Source of the DNA: Saprospiraceae bacterium
GTDB taxonomy: Bacteria; Bacteroidota; Bacteroidia; Chitinophagales; Saprospiraceae
Direction: 5' to 3'
Length of the DNA stretch: 64,000 bases
Assembly (NCBI GenBank): GCA_016711125.1
Contig: JADJTQ010000012.1
Coordinates: 496,001 to 560,000 of the forward strand
The notes beneath the pieces were generated by a model that was not told the DNA's origin, made no database searches, and worked only from the letters and a program-made list of their open reading frames with translations. Each line of letters starts with the position of its first letter. Positions within the stretch are counted from its first letter, which is position 1. The position numbers and the translations under genes were made by a program. This document shows positions 28,952 through 38,132 of this stretch, piece by piece.

Positions 28952-29429
28952 TCGCAACATCACAATATTTACCCTTCACATAACCAATTTCCTTTTGGAT
29001 CCCCACCATAGTGTATCCCAGTTTTAAATTGTATGCAATACTAATCTGATTACTGGCAATGATTTTTGCGTGGACATGATGATACCCTAAATTCTTGCAT
29101 TCCGAAAGGATGAATTTCTTGAATGAAGTGCCATATCCTTTGTTGACATGTGTCCTTCGTAAAAAAACGGATGTTTCACAAGCTCTGACATATCCCTCTT
29201 TGGGATGATACTGCCTAATGCTGCCCCAGCCAATCACGTTTTCATCTAAGGCAAGTACAAATACTCTTTCTCTATCCAATAGATTCTCAAGAATCGATTG
29301 AATTTCAGAGGCTGTAAAGCTTTTGGTCCACAAGGTGACTCCCCCATGCTCGATATTCTCATTAAAAATACCGGCAATACTCGCACAGTGCATTGAGTCA
29401 GCTTTCAGGTATGACAAATTTTGATTCAT
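28932..29429 (-). CDS. GNAT-family N-acetyltransferase, phosphinothricin/methionine-sulfoximine type
   Basis: A 165-residue acetyltransferase. The acetyl-CoA loop appears as THVNKGYGTSFKKFIL, with ENVIGWGSIR and SNQISIAYNLKLGYTMVG typical of the Pat/MnaT group that acetylates small amino-acid analogues. Substrate not determinable. It is last in a likely three-gene unit ArsR, rhodanese, GNAT. Confidence 0.85.
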   Translation of the reverse strand: MNQNLSYLKADSMHCASIAGIFNENIEHGGVTLWTKSFTASEIQSILENLLDRERVFVLALDENVIGWGSIRQYHPKEGYVRACETSVFLRRTHVNKGYGTSFKKFILSECKNLGYHHVHAKIIASNQISIAYNLKLGYTMVGIQKEIGYVKGKYCDVAIMQLLL

Positions 29430-29445
29430 GACCAGGCGAGCAAAT

Positions 29446-29805
29446 TCAAAATTTGCCGAAAGATTTTTCCCATGCTGTCAAACCGCCATCCAAATTGATT
29501 ACCTTCTTAAATCCCCAGTTTTTCATCAAGACTCCGGTTCGAATACTCCTCCTTCCGGTACGGCAAAACAAATAATATGATTTTGAACGATCAAGTATTT
29601 CTATCACATCCAAAAACCCCTCGGATAAGTAGTCAATATGAATTGCTTGATCTAAGCTACCTGATTGCCACTCGAGCTCTGTCCTGACATCCACCAATAC
29701 AGTATGCTGGTCGATTTCAGCTGAACTTACAAAATCAGCCGGCGACAAATTTATAATCTGCTGTTTGAGCAATTGCCAACGTGGGATTTCACATGTTTTA
29801 TCCAT
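29446..29805 (-). CDS. Rhodanese-like domain protein
   Basis: A 119-residue single-domain rhodanese. The active-site loop is FCRTGRRS with the catalytic cysteine present, and VDVRTELEWQSGSLDQAIHI is the usual substrate-side strand. It moves sulfane sulfur or redox-bound groups. I place the start at ATG 29805 because a TATCTTTG promoter-like element lies 20 bases upstream; the frame is open further back to 29904 but that stretch is not protein-like. It follows arsR. Confidence 0.85.
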   Translation of the reverse strand: MDKTCEIPRWQLLKQQIINLSPADFVSSAEIDQHTVLVDVRTELEWQSGSLDQAIHIDYLSEGFLDVIEILDRSKSYYLFCRTGRRSIRTGVLMKNWGFKKVINLDGGLTAWEKSFGKF

Positions 29806-29824
29806 ATATTGGTTAGGTTCTTGC

Positions 29825-29832
29825 CAAAGATA
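29825..29832 (-). promoter_or_regulatory. Putative -7 element before the rhodanese gene
   Basis: On the minus strand TATCTTTG matches TAnnTTTG and sits 20 bases before ATG 29805, deciding the start choice. No clear -33 element. Confidence 0.4.
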
Positions 29833-29922
29833 CTGTAATATTGTCGCCTGTATACTGGGCGTGTTTATGGAAATAGTCAGTTCGATACTACATGTTTGAC
29901 TCAAGTAGGCCGGAATTAAATA

Positions 29923-30243
29923 CTACATATTACACTGGCAATTTTCCAGGCACTCAATGATTAAAGAAACATCTCGCTCTTTTAGGGAATACAGCATACT
30001 CCTCCCGTCTCGTTTGACGCTCAATAGGCCTTTTAGTTTCATATTCTGCAGGTGATGCGAGGTAAGAGACTGCTCTGATCCTAACATTGCACAAATATCA
30101 CTGACCGATAAGCGAGGGTGCTGCTCAAGCAGATGAATGATACCGAGTCTTAAGGGGTGAGCCACAGTCTTCAGAATGAAGGCTATACGCTCCAGTTTAT
30201 CAGCTTCTTTATCATTAAGCAATGTTTTGGATTTACTTTCCAT
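29923..30243 (-). CDS. ArsR-family winged-helix repressor
   Basis: A 106-residue dimeric winged-helix protein: AHPLRLGIIHLLEQ, recognition helix SLTSHHLQNMKLKGLL, and wing VKRDGRSMLYSL. The C-terminus ENCQCNM has a CxC that could sense metal or sulfane sulfur, fitting the rhodanese gene that follows. A TATCTTTA promoter-like element lies just upstream (30248-30255). Confidence 0.9.
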   Translation of the reverse strand: MESKSKTLLNDKEADKLERIAFILKTVAHPLRLGIIHLLEQHPRLSVSDICAMLGSEQSLTSHHLQNMKLKGLLSVKRDGRSMLYSLKERDVSLIIECLENCQCNM

Positions 30244-31089
30244 CAGCTAAAGATATGTAATTGAAAACGTTATTGCCAGGACTTTGTTTAACCCACGAGC
30301 CGAGAATCAAGGCTAAATCTTTCATTGTCACTTCCTGATCGGCTCTCTACTCCGAGGCCGTTGCATTACGCAACCTGATGCTGAAGCCGTAATTCGTCGT
30401 TTCTGACGCGGCTAGACGAAGGATGCTACTAGAAGTTGTCGCGCCGTGAAAGTCCGTGAGATGGGGACTACACACAGCGCTTTATATAAATATTAAAGCA
30501 TGAGTGTAATGAAACATCTCATCACACGCCAATGGGTATCGACCCCCATCCGGCAAGGTTTAGCCAACCTCCGGAAGCGAGTCTTGCGTAATCATTCGAG
30601 AGGATGGTACGAAGCGTAGACAGCGAGTGTCAAAGGTGTATGATAGAGCCTCGAAAGGGTAGATAAATCTGGAGTCTTAGTAGTCAACTTTGCTGGGACA
30701 ATATGGAGGTAGGGCCAAAGGCGATCCTGCCGAAGTCCGGGCGGGGTCAAAGAATGCATCAGAGACATAGAGGGCGAGTACGGGAACACGGGAGACCCTA
30801 CTGTCTCCTGCTGGGAGAAGGGCAAATGGGCGAGCTCTTGAACAAAAGGCCTGTGTAGGGTGGTCAGTGTCATCATCATCCTGCAGCGAAGAAACGCGAT
30901 GACAGGAGCAGGTACGCAAGCCGAGGGAAACCGAAGGTGAAGGAATGACAGAGGGAGTCTTAGCCGCTTCATAGTACCGTTGGAAAGGTGGGAAATCCTA
31001 ACCGGGGAAAGCCACTGAGGAGGGAAGGGAGCAGCACGAAACGGGGACTGTGTTTTGGACACATTGATTATACCAGTTTATAATATACG

Positions 31090-32373
31090 ATGTCAACGAA
31101 AGAGATACAGATAGCACAACTGTCAAGGAAACACAAGGACAGCACGTTGCACAATTTGCACGGCTTTATCGATATATATGCCCTGTATGGGTCATATAAA
31201 AGATTGAATAGACAAAGCGCAAGTGGCGTGGACGGAGAGACATGGCAGAGCTACGGAAAAGGAGGAATAGGTAAAATGACAGAGCTTCTGAACAAATTCA
31301 AGAAAGGAACCTATCGGGCGCCAAACGTCCGCCGCGTGTACATAGGAAAAGATAGCGGTGGGACACGGCCATTAGGCATACCGACGATCGAGGACAAGAT
31401 ACTGCAGACAGCAGTGCTAGGGGTACTTTGAACTAGTGTACGAACAAGAATTCAAAGAATTCTCGTGGGTTCAGGCCGGGTCGGAGTCAGCACCAAGCGA
31501 TAGATTACCTGTTTGAAGAGGTAAGTTTTGGGAAGATACGCTATGTCATAGATGCGGATATTCGCAACTTTTTCGGGGAGCTCAACCATGGTCTGTTACG
31601 AAGTTTTCTGGACCTACGGGTAAAGGATGGACTGGTACGTAAAATGATAGATAAATGGCTCAAGGCGGGCATCATGGAATCTGGCCAGGTTACCTACCCT
31701 GTAGAGGGTACACCACAGGGAGGTTCCATCTCCCCACTACTGAGCAATATCTATCTACATTATGTACTGGATACATGGTATTCCGGAAGTGATACAACCA
31801 CTACTGAAAGGGAGAAGCATGATAGTGAGGTACGCAGATGATTTTGTTTTAGGCTTCAGTGATCTGGAAGATGCGAAGCGTGTCTTCAAGGTTTTACCAA
31901 AGCGATTTGAGAAATATGGGTTACGTATACACCCGGAGAAGACAAAGCTGATAGACCTAGCAGGAACAGGTAAGGGCGAAGAACGCAGCTTTGATTTTCT
32001 TGGGTTCACCCATTATCTTGGAAAGAGCAGAAAAGGGTATAAAGTATTGAAGCGTAAAACGAGTCGGAAGAAATTTACCGGAGCTTTAAGGAGAATGGCC
32101 ACCTGGATTAAGCGCAATAGGAACATGCGAGCGGTCGATCTGATAGCAAAAGTAAATATCAAATTACGCGGATACTACAATTATTATGGCATCACCTTTA
32201 ATTTTAATGGTATTCGGCACTACTACCTTGAAGTATTTAAACTATTATTTAAATGGTTGAATCGACGAGGAGGTCGCTCCAAAAACTGGGACCACTTCAA
32301 CAATTTATTGATGGAGTGGCAACCACTATTACGTCCGAAAATATATCATTCCTATTCTTTAGCGAAACCCTGA
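31090..32373 (+). CDS. ltrA: Group II intron reverse transcriptase/maturase (three indels)
   Basis: About 426 residues when three extra bases are removed, near 31427-31429, 31455-31470 and 31785-31786. Reverse transcriptase blocks appear in order: SASGVDGETW, RPLGIPTIEDKILQ, GFRPGRSQHQAID, FGELNHGLL, GTPQGGSISPLLSNIYLH, and the catalytic YADDF, followed by a maturase domain (NIKLRGYYNYYG, LFKWLNRRGG). No HNH endonuclease follows the maturase domain, so any retrohoming would be endonuclease-independent. The three lesions each rejoin conserved blocks. Confidence 0.9.
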
Positions 32374-32380
32374 TTCGGAG

Positions 32381-32413
32381 GAACCGTATGCGGGGAAGCC
32401 GCTCGTACGGGTC
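32381..32413 (+). ncRNA. Group II intron domain V
   Basis: GAACCGTATGCGG, loop GGAA, then GCCGCTCGTACGGGTC fold as the 33-base catalytic hairpin. The catalytic triad, usually AGC at positions 2-4, reads AAC here. Confidence 0.75.
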
Positions 32414-32453
32414 TGTGGGGGCGCGGGGAGGTAACGAACCGCGCTACCCGGAT

Positions 32454-33103
32454 ACCAGACTGAGTCTCAACAAAGTCAGGAACGGAGAGAACGGCTGAAT
32501 CATGTTTTAGTAAAAAACTATATTTTGTAAAATCAGTGCGAGGTGCGTATTTCAACAGCCTCTTTCGACCATTTTATGTTTCGCTCTCTTTTTAAAGAAA
32601 GACTTTCCAAGGGAATCGACCCGAATAGACAGCCCAGATTTTGAAAGATAATAGGCTTCTCACTTGGATCAAAACTATTGTAGAGAATTAGGAATATAAA
32701 GATCTACACATTGATGAAAAGATGTATCTATTTACCTTCTCAAAATTAGATTCCCCCACCCTAGTAAGTTATACATAGAATCAACAATATATACGTCACA
32801 ATGATGATACATTTATCAAATTAGGTAAAAAATATAAGTTTTTTATTTGGATGTTAGCTACATTTTTCACGAACTTCACCCAACACAAAATCTATTTTTA
32901 ACCTGTACAACCGTGAAACCCAAATGCAACTCATAGAGACGTATACCAATTTCCATCGATTTAGATAGCGCGATTACTCTTGAATCAAGAAGGCTTTCTT
33001 GATTTGATCATGTTGTAATGATATAATTAGGATTGCTGTTCCAAGGCATTGGTCTGCATGATAATTTATCTGCTATTAATCAATCGATTCATCCAAACCC
33101 GTT
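32454..33103. other. 650-base gene-free stretch with one hairpin
   Basis: AT-rich, no convincing coding frame on either strand. It contains one perfect 9-bp hairpin, AATCAAGAA/TTCTTGATT with a 4-base loop at 32983-33004, about 100 bases before the first HYR-like gene. I see no promoter match of quality and no transposon ends. Confidence 0.5.
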
Positions 33104-33853
33104 ATGAAATCTCGTGCATACACCAGCAGGTATTGCTTATGCAATACATATTTTGCCAAAGCAAGTTGGCTCACTCTAATAGTTTGTTTTATTTGCTTGA
33201 AGACAAGCACCGAAAGTCTTGGGCAAGAAGATCTATTAGCGGCAAGAGAATTACTTTGCAACACCCAACAATCCAATTTCTCTAGTTTTAGTGAGGCCAT
33301 CCTAACTACCGATTTTGATTGCCCCTATTACTCACCAATATTTGTGGGGATTCCCGCCGACCAAATTCAGCCATGTGGTGCTACGATTCCAAGTTGGCCA
33401 GTGGTCATTGCAAAATTGCACGAAGAAGAACTTCCCGTTATTCCTAATGAACGCATTGATTTTACATCTTGCGGTGGTAAAATGGTCACCAGAACGTGGG
33501 CGGTAACGGACCCTAGCGGCAAAAAATCATCAAGACAACAGCTGATCACATTTTCAGATATAGAGCCTCCAGTCTTAATCATTGCCGGTGATACGATGGT
33601 CGGCGCTGAACAAGAGATACCACGAGCGTACTACGAGGCCAGCGATCATGGATGCTCCAGTTTCATGGTTGACGTCACTGAAGAAAATGTTAAGCTAGGT
33701 GAGTCCGATTATTCGATCGTACGCAGGTACAAGGCGATCGATGGATGTGGTAACAGCACCTCCAGAACTCAGCAAATTCATGTGACCAAATCTGAAGTGC
33801 AGGGCAAAGAAGCTAAGCAGAAGTCGGTATCAGCCCTGGAGTTTCGAAAATAG
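33104..33853 (+). CDS. Secreted HYR-like repeat protein 1
   Basis: A 249-residue protein with an N-terminal hydrophobic signal (WLTLIVCFICLKTST..LGQ). The body has two Ig-like HYR-type units: VGIPADQIQPCGATIPSWP, TRTWAVTDPSGKKS, then RRYKAIDGCGNSTSRTQQIHV. In Bacteroidota such domains occur as adhesive or structural repeats in secreted proteins. It is shorter than typical multi-HYR proteins and lacks a recognisable type IX tail. Same organisation as the downstream gene at 34401, so the two are tandem paralogues. Role unknown. Confidence 0.7.
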   Translation: MKSRAYTSRYCLCNTYFAKASWLTLIVCFICLKTSTESLGQEDLLAARELLCNTQQSNFSSFSEAILTTDFDCPYYSPIFVGIPADQIQPCGATIPSWPVVIAKLHEEELPVIPNERIDFTSCGGKMVTRTWAVTDPSGKKSSRQQLITFSDIEPPVLIIAGDTMVGAEQEIPRAYYEASDHGCSSFMVDVTEENVKLGESDYSIVRRYKAIDGCGNSTSRTQQIHVTKSEVQGKEAKQKSVSALEFRK

Positions 33854-33954
33854 ATCAGCAAAGTATTAAATAAAAAACCTATATGATTACTTATCTTGAG
33901 CAAGAATCAGCTAAAAGAACCAATAGGGATCCCGATCAATTTTCCTATTGTACC

Positions 33955-33995
33955 GGCAGACAGTATCCGTCAACGACGGTAATGTCTGCCTTTTT
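33955..33995 (+). terminator. Intrinsic terminator after HYR-like gene 1
   Basis: GGCAGACA (33955-33962) pairs with TGTCTGCC (33983-33990), with an inner CCGTC/GACGG stem, followed by TTTTT. Compact two-part hairpin. Confidence 0.85.
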
Positions 33996-34063
33996 ATTTC
34001 CCAAAGAAGAAAGTCTCCAATATTTTTTTCCAAAACTCTAAACGGTTTGAGGGTTATAAGCCC

Positions 34064-34095
34064 GTCGGCGCACGAAGGTGCGCCGACATCTTTTT
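34064..34095 (+). terminator. Second intrinsic terminator
   Basis: GTCGGCGCAC, loop GAAG, GTGCGCCGAC form a perfect 10-bp stem, then ATCTTTTT. It lies 69 bases after the first terminator with no gene between. Confidence 0.85.
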
Positions 34096-34400
34096 CTTTA
34101 GAAACTCCGGTCATCTCTCCGATTATCTGCGATATAATGCCTCTCTAAGAATTGTGAAAGGCATATTCAAGCAATCTTACGAACACAGATTATTAAAACT
34201 TTTATAGAATTCAATTTGCGAGATGTGCTAATCTATATTAGGAATATGGTAAAATATACGATATTATATTGTACCAAATTGGTAGGTTTTGGGTGCTAAA
34301 GTTATAAATTGACACTGGTTTTGAGATTCCACTTATTAATATCTCGCACTGACTAGACTCTTACTTTTTATCTAAATTATCTCATCAACGACGACCCGTT
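34096..34400. other. 305-base AT-rich leader before HYR-like gene 2
   Basis: No coding frame. The final bases ACCCGTTATG match those before HYR-like gene 1, so the two paralogues share their immediate leader. The segment probably carries the promoter of gene 2, but no clean TAnnTTTG is seen. Confidence 0.4.
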
Positions 34401-35718
34401 ATGGATAAGTACAAAAGAATAGACCATATCCGAAGGGAAAGAGAAAGTAACCATCTCATTTTCAGTGGTCATCCAACCTTTAAAGATCCAAACCGGTTTT
34501 GCCGCTTGGCAATATACCTTCTTTCCCTACTTACGTGTCCACTTAACCTTCTCCATGCTCAATTTCTGTTGGGAATTCCCCATCTGAATCCCAATATCTC
34601 TCCATTCGAAGGGGGTAACGGATCAGATACGGATTATTCTATTGATATAGAGCAGGATCCACAAATTTATCAGGATCGAAAATTTGCAGTAACCTTACCA
34701 ATGGTGACCTTGGGTTGTTTTTCAGGAGCAAAGCCGCCTACGAAAGCTGACCTGCCATTTGCTCAGTCAGTGAAAGAAATTTTAACATTCCTAAAATTAA
34801 ACCCCTCAATTGACCCTTATGATATTACGATGATAGATTCTGTCAGTGGACCCATTGTCACGGGAAATGAATATAATTTTACCAGGACCTACGTCTTATC
34901 AAGTCCATCCTATAATGAAAAACTTTTCGAATCATTCTTCTTGACATGGGATTCAAATGCTCCCATTCTTATAGGGGTTCCTGAAAATATCACCCGACCT
35001 TATGGTAGTGGCCTCCCCGAATGGCCAGAGATCAGGGCGAGCGACGCGGAATCAAGTGTGCCTACCATAGTCGCAACAAGCAGGTCGATCGATTCATACT
35101 GTGGTGAAAAAGTCGAACGTAAATGGACCGCTTTTGACGACTGTGGAAATTCAACAGTAGCAACTCAGATCATTTCTTTTTTTAACGAAGAAACGCCTCT
35201 TTTACAGATACCTCCTGATACGACCATTCATTGTGGTGAGGCGATACCAGCTCCTACCTTTGAAGTCTACCAATCTTGTTCTAAAAACATCGTGGAACTG
35301 AAAGAATCGATTGTCTCCCAAAATGAATGTGAATATGAATTAACTCGCATCTGGTCAGTGATAGATGGAAGCAATCAGGTAATGCGAGATACTCAGGTGA
35401 TTAGGGTTATCGACAACACCGCACCTATCATTACTCCCACCAATCCAAATATTGATTCAGTACCAAGTGGGGGGGGAGATCATCCTCTACGGAGATCTGA
35501 CAGAACCTACATTTTTGAAAGAAGATATCTACGTGACTGATGAATGCTGGCCCGCATTTGTTGAAACGTCTAATCAATTGATTGCCAGTGGCTTTACTGA
35601 TAAATTCGGTCTCTATCGGAAATGGAAATGCACTGCTGTAGCAGCTGATCCTGCCGGTAATGTTTCAGAGTATTTCTTTTATACTTTGAAATATGTTACT
35701 AAGCCACTACGTGAATAA
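34401..35718 (+). CDS. Secreted HYR-like repeat protein 2 (one indel in a G8 run)
   Basis: About 438 residues when one G is removed from the run of eight at 35469-35476; without the repair the frame ends at 35540. There is a long charged N-terminal region, then a hydrophobic segment (LAIYLLSLLTCPLNLLHAQ), then three or four Ig-like HYR-type units: IGVPENITRPYGSGLPEWP, RKWTAFDDCGNSTVA, IPPDTTIHCGEAIPAP, and VAADPAGNVSEYF at the end. Paralogue of the gene at 33104. Likely surface or extracellular; no enzymatic motif and no recognised type IX tail. Confidence 0.75.
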
Positions 35719-35898
35719 TCATACATAATAAATTGCATTGAGATCCAGCGATTAGTCACCGTAATCCCAATTGAGGTGGGTCCCTACCCTCCAGGGTCAA
35801 CCGATCATCACTCACATTGCATTCGGTCTTTTTAGCTGTTGTAAATTGATATACATATAAGCAGAAGTATGATACATTTATTGGCGTAGTGAAATTTG

Positions 35899-36771
35899 TT
35901 ACTTTCTTGAATAGGTAAAAACCCGGGATAGATTAAAACCAAAATGAATCCCTCCATCCAGCCAATCTCCCACTGTTTCAGTAATAAATCCTTTGTAAAC
36001 CATCGACGTTGAATTAGTAAAATGCAACTGAAAAACATGGCCGCCGGTTTCAATATCAAAGCCAAGACTTAGGCTATTTTTGTATCGCTCGGCAAGTTGA
36101 TCCGGTAAAACATAATAGTATTCCAAATTGAGGCTCATTCTTTTTGATAGCTTTTGTCTGCCCCCTATTCCGAACGCAAGTACATCGTGTTTTTCGGAAT
36201 GGGTTTGCACCAAATTGCGATGCACCACAGTTGGCATGATTTGCACACTAAAATCTTCATTAAATTTCCGGGCAATAAGTAACTGATGTGAGTAGAAAAG
36301 CCGGGATTGAAAAAGATTGCTTGCCTCAGGATCTTCAAACTTCAATGTATTAATGGAGACCGATCCGATATAAGACACACCGATCGGTATTTTCCGCTTT
36401 CCGGAACTCTGTTTTAAAAGTCTGATTTTACCATATGTGTCATACATCTTTTCCAGACTACTTCGACCTATCCCAACTGAAATACGATCTGTAATACCAA
36501 AATCACCTCCGATGCGAATGGTCGCACCATCCAGCCCGAAAAAATCGTAGACCCCATTATTAATAAATCCGAAGCGATGACTGATCTTAATATCTACAAT
36601 TCCTCTAGGAGTATTTTCAATGCTATGTCCATTTATAATCCGTGAGGTTTTAAATATTGCACTCGTATACTCCGTCGTTACTTGCTCTTGTAGAAGTGAC
36701 AATAGATCTTCCTGTGCAGACAAGTGGATTGCATAGGATAATCCCCAAACGATCATTAAGAATCTTGCCAT
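35899..36771 (-). CDS. DUF5777-family outer-membrane barrel-like protein
   Basis: A 290-residue protein with a signal peptide (MARFLMIVWGLSYAIHLSAQ). The segment FKTSRIINGHSIENTPRGIVD followed by ISHRFGFINNGVYDFFGLDG is the signature I associate with DUF5777, predicted outer-membrane barrels. Strand-like repeats fill the rest. It is the last gene of a five-gene minus-strand run with YceI, an OB-fold protein and two cytochrome-type proteins. Function unknown. Confidence 0.8.
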   Translation of the reverse strand: MARFLMIVWGLSYAIHLSAQEDLLSLLQEQVTTEYTSAIFKTSRIINGHSIENTPRGIVDIKISHRFGFINNGVYDFFGLDGATIRIGGDFGITDRISVGIGRSSLEKMYDTYGKIRLLKQSSGKRKIPIGVSYIGSVSINTLKFEDPEASNLFQSRLFYSHQLLIARKFNEDFSVQIMPTVVHRNLVQTHSEKHDVLAFGIGGRQKLSKRMSLNLEYYYVLPDQLAERYKNSLSLGFDIETGGHVFQLHFTNSTSMVYKGFITETVGDWLDGGIHFGFNLSRVFTYSRK

Positions 36772-36775
36772 GCCA

Positions 36776-37345
36776 TTAAGATTTTTTATAACGTTGATAA
36801 ATGGCTGATACCTTCACCTGAATTTCCTCGGCTATCTTACCGCGCACGATCGAAGGTATCTCAATATTAAAATCAGAGGGAGAGAGAACAAAAGTACTTG
36901 TGCCTGAAATCTGTCCATCTAAAACACTAAATATCGCTTCACTGGAAATCTCTTTTTCCTGGTCTCGTATACTTATAATACCTTTGACTGGTATCGTATA
37001 ATTTCCGTCTTTTTGAAGACCAATACCGGATAAATCCAGTGTACTACTTTTAAAAGAGGCTTTCGGGAAATTGTCAGAATCCATATAGTTTTCATTAAAG
37101 TGGGTTTGCATAAGTGCATTCTTAAAATGAAACCCTTTGATCAAAACGGAGAATTCCAACGTCGATTCATCAAAATTCAAAACACTCACTGCTTTTGCAT
37201 TTTTTGCTTCGATCTCTTCTATTGGAGTGTACGAATAAAAACTGATTTCGCCATCTTTTGTAAAATAGGTCTGTCCAACTGAATTCAGCGAATTGAGAAA
37301 GCAAAAGAGTACGGTAATTAGGACTGGCCTGATTTTCATATTCAT
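36776..37345 (-). CDS. YceI-family periplasmic lipid-binding protein
   Basis: A 189-residue secreted lipocalin-like barrel of the YceI family, which binds long isoprenoid molecules such as quinones. Signal peptide at the start, then FYSYTPIEEIEAKNAKAVSV, MQTHFNENYMDSDNFPKASF and a final FNIEIPSIVRGKIAEEIQV. It starts one base after the stop of the OB-fold gene upstream and ends four bases before the DUF5777 start, so it is firmly in the run. Confidence 0.9.
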   Translation of the reverse strand: MNMKIRPVLITVLFCFLNSLNSVGQTYFTKDGEISFYSYTPIEEIEAKNAKAVSVLNFDESTLEFSVLIKGFHFKNALMQTHFNENYMDSDNFPKASFKSSTLDLSGIGLQKDGNYTIPVKGIISIRDQEKEISSEAIFSVLDGQISGTSTFVLSPSDFNIEIPSIVRGKIAEEIQVKVSAIYQRYKKS

Positions 37346-37756
37346 TTAATTTAGAATGCAATTAACTAAAATAATATCCATTAGTTTTCCAGAACATTCT
37401 CCCTTTATTGAGATTTCATGTCCTTCCCGGATGTCCGAAAAGTCAGCTTGAATTTTGGTGTTCATTTCGCATACCACCGCATTTAAGGGATCGTCGGTAT
37501 CTAAACTAATTGTTATTTTTTCATCTTCCTGATCAACCGACACAATTTGTCCTGAAACAGTAATCACTTTTCCCAGATAGCGGCTGTCTGCCAGATCTTC
37601 GTCTTCACTATAAATTGCATATAAGACCGACGCCGTTATTTCCGCTTCTGCCTTTTGGTATTTGATATCATTTCTTGAATCCCGTTGCGTATAATAGTAA
37701 ACTGCAGCTCCGACGGCAATACTAAGTACTAAAAAACTCACTATGATTCTTTTCAT
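37346..37756 (-). CDS. OB-fold (tRNA_anti-like) exported protein
   Basis: A 136-residue protein with one N-terminal hydrophobic helix (IIVSFLVLSIAVGAAVYYY) and an OB-fold of the tRNA_anti-like group: YLGKVITVSGQIVSVDQ, KITISLDTDDPLNAVVCEM, EGHEISIKGECSGKLMDIIL. Probably periplasmic and membrane-anchored. It directly precedes yceI and follows the small cytochrome gene by three bases. Confidence 0.8.
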   Translation of the reverse strand: MKRIIVSFLVLSIAVGAAVYYYTQRDSRNDIKYQKAEAEITASVLYAIYSEDEDLADSRYLGKVITVSGQIVSVDQEDEKITISLDTDDPLNAVVCEMNTKIQADFSDIREGHEISIKGECSGKLMDIILVNCILN

Positions 37757-37759
37757 GTC

Positions 37760-38131
37760 CTAATTATTTGGTGCTCCTGAACCTATCCAGGTTTCAATTT
37801 TAGTTATATCACAATCTGGCAACATAGCTTCGTTCTGCGGCATGGGTGAAAATCCTATCTCCCGCCTCACTGCCCCAAGCAGACGGCCATTGTCTACATA
37901 AATTTTGATCTTATTGTAACCTTATAGCGTCACATTGCCCAAATTCAGATTAGCTGCATGACATTTATAGCATCGATTAGACACAATGGCTACGATATCC
38001 TCGCTATAAGTGATGGTCGTCGTTGTGCAGTCTTCATCTTGCCTAAGGTCATCCTCTACATCGTAGTAGCAAGAACATATGGATGAGGAAAAAACAAAAA
38101 ACAAAAACCAATTCTTCATAATAGGAAACAT
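37760..38131 (-). CDS. Small c-type cytochrome-like lipoprotein with an in-frame stop
   Basis: A 123-codon frame starting with a lipoprotein-like signal (WFLFFVFSSSICSC), one haem site RCYKCH, and a tail (GRLLGAVRREIGFSPMPQNEAMLPDCDI..W) matching the end of the next cytochrome. TAA at 37922-37924 lies in the same frame in the middle of the tail (likely from GAA), then the frame runs on to TAG at 37760-37762. The conserved tail beyond it argues for sequencing error or very recent loss. Second gene in the run. Confidence 0.75.
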
Positions 38132-38132
38132 A

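Larger units (their letters stand above)
30435..32453 (+). mobile_element. Group II intron with reverse transcriptase
   Basis: A GC-richer, structured stretch containing GTGAAAGTCC typical of bacterial intron domain I, a reverse transcriptase/maturase gene in domain IV, a recognisable domain V (32381-32413) and a domain VI-like stem ending in CTACCCGGAT with a bulged A. The 5' end is uncertain: I estimate near 30435 (GTTGTCGCGCC), which deviates from GUGYG. It inserted in the non-coding region upstream of arsR. The encoded protein carries three indels, so present mobility is unproven. Confidence 0.75.

Noticed and set aside
30297..30345. GAGCCGA/TCGGCTC inverted repeat before the intron
   Set aside because: Only 7 bp with a 35-base spacer; not convincing as a terminator or attachment site.
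30592..31062. Open minus-strand frames of 156 and 80 residues inside the intron
   Set aside because: They lie antisense to structured intron RNA domains and have no protein-like pattern; the GC-rich fold keeps frames open by chance.
32454..33103. Possible transposase fragment after the intron
   Set aside because: Short translated pieces gave no recognisable transposase motif, and no terminal repeats were found.
37922..37924. Recoded stop (selenocysteine or pyrrolysine) in the small cytochrome
   Set aside because: The codon is TAA, not TGA or TAG, and lies in a tail where relatives have an ordinary residue.
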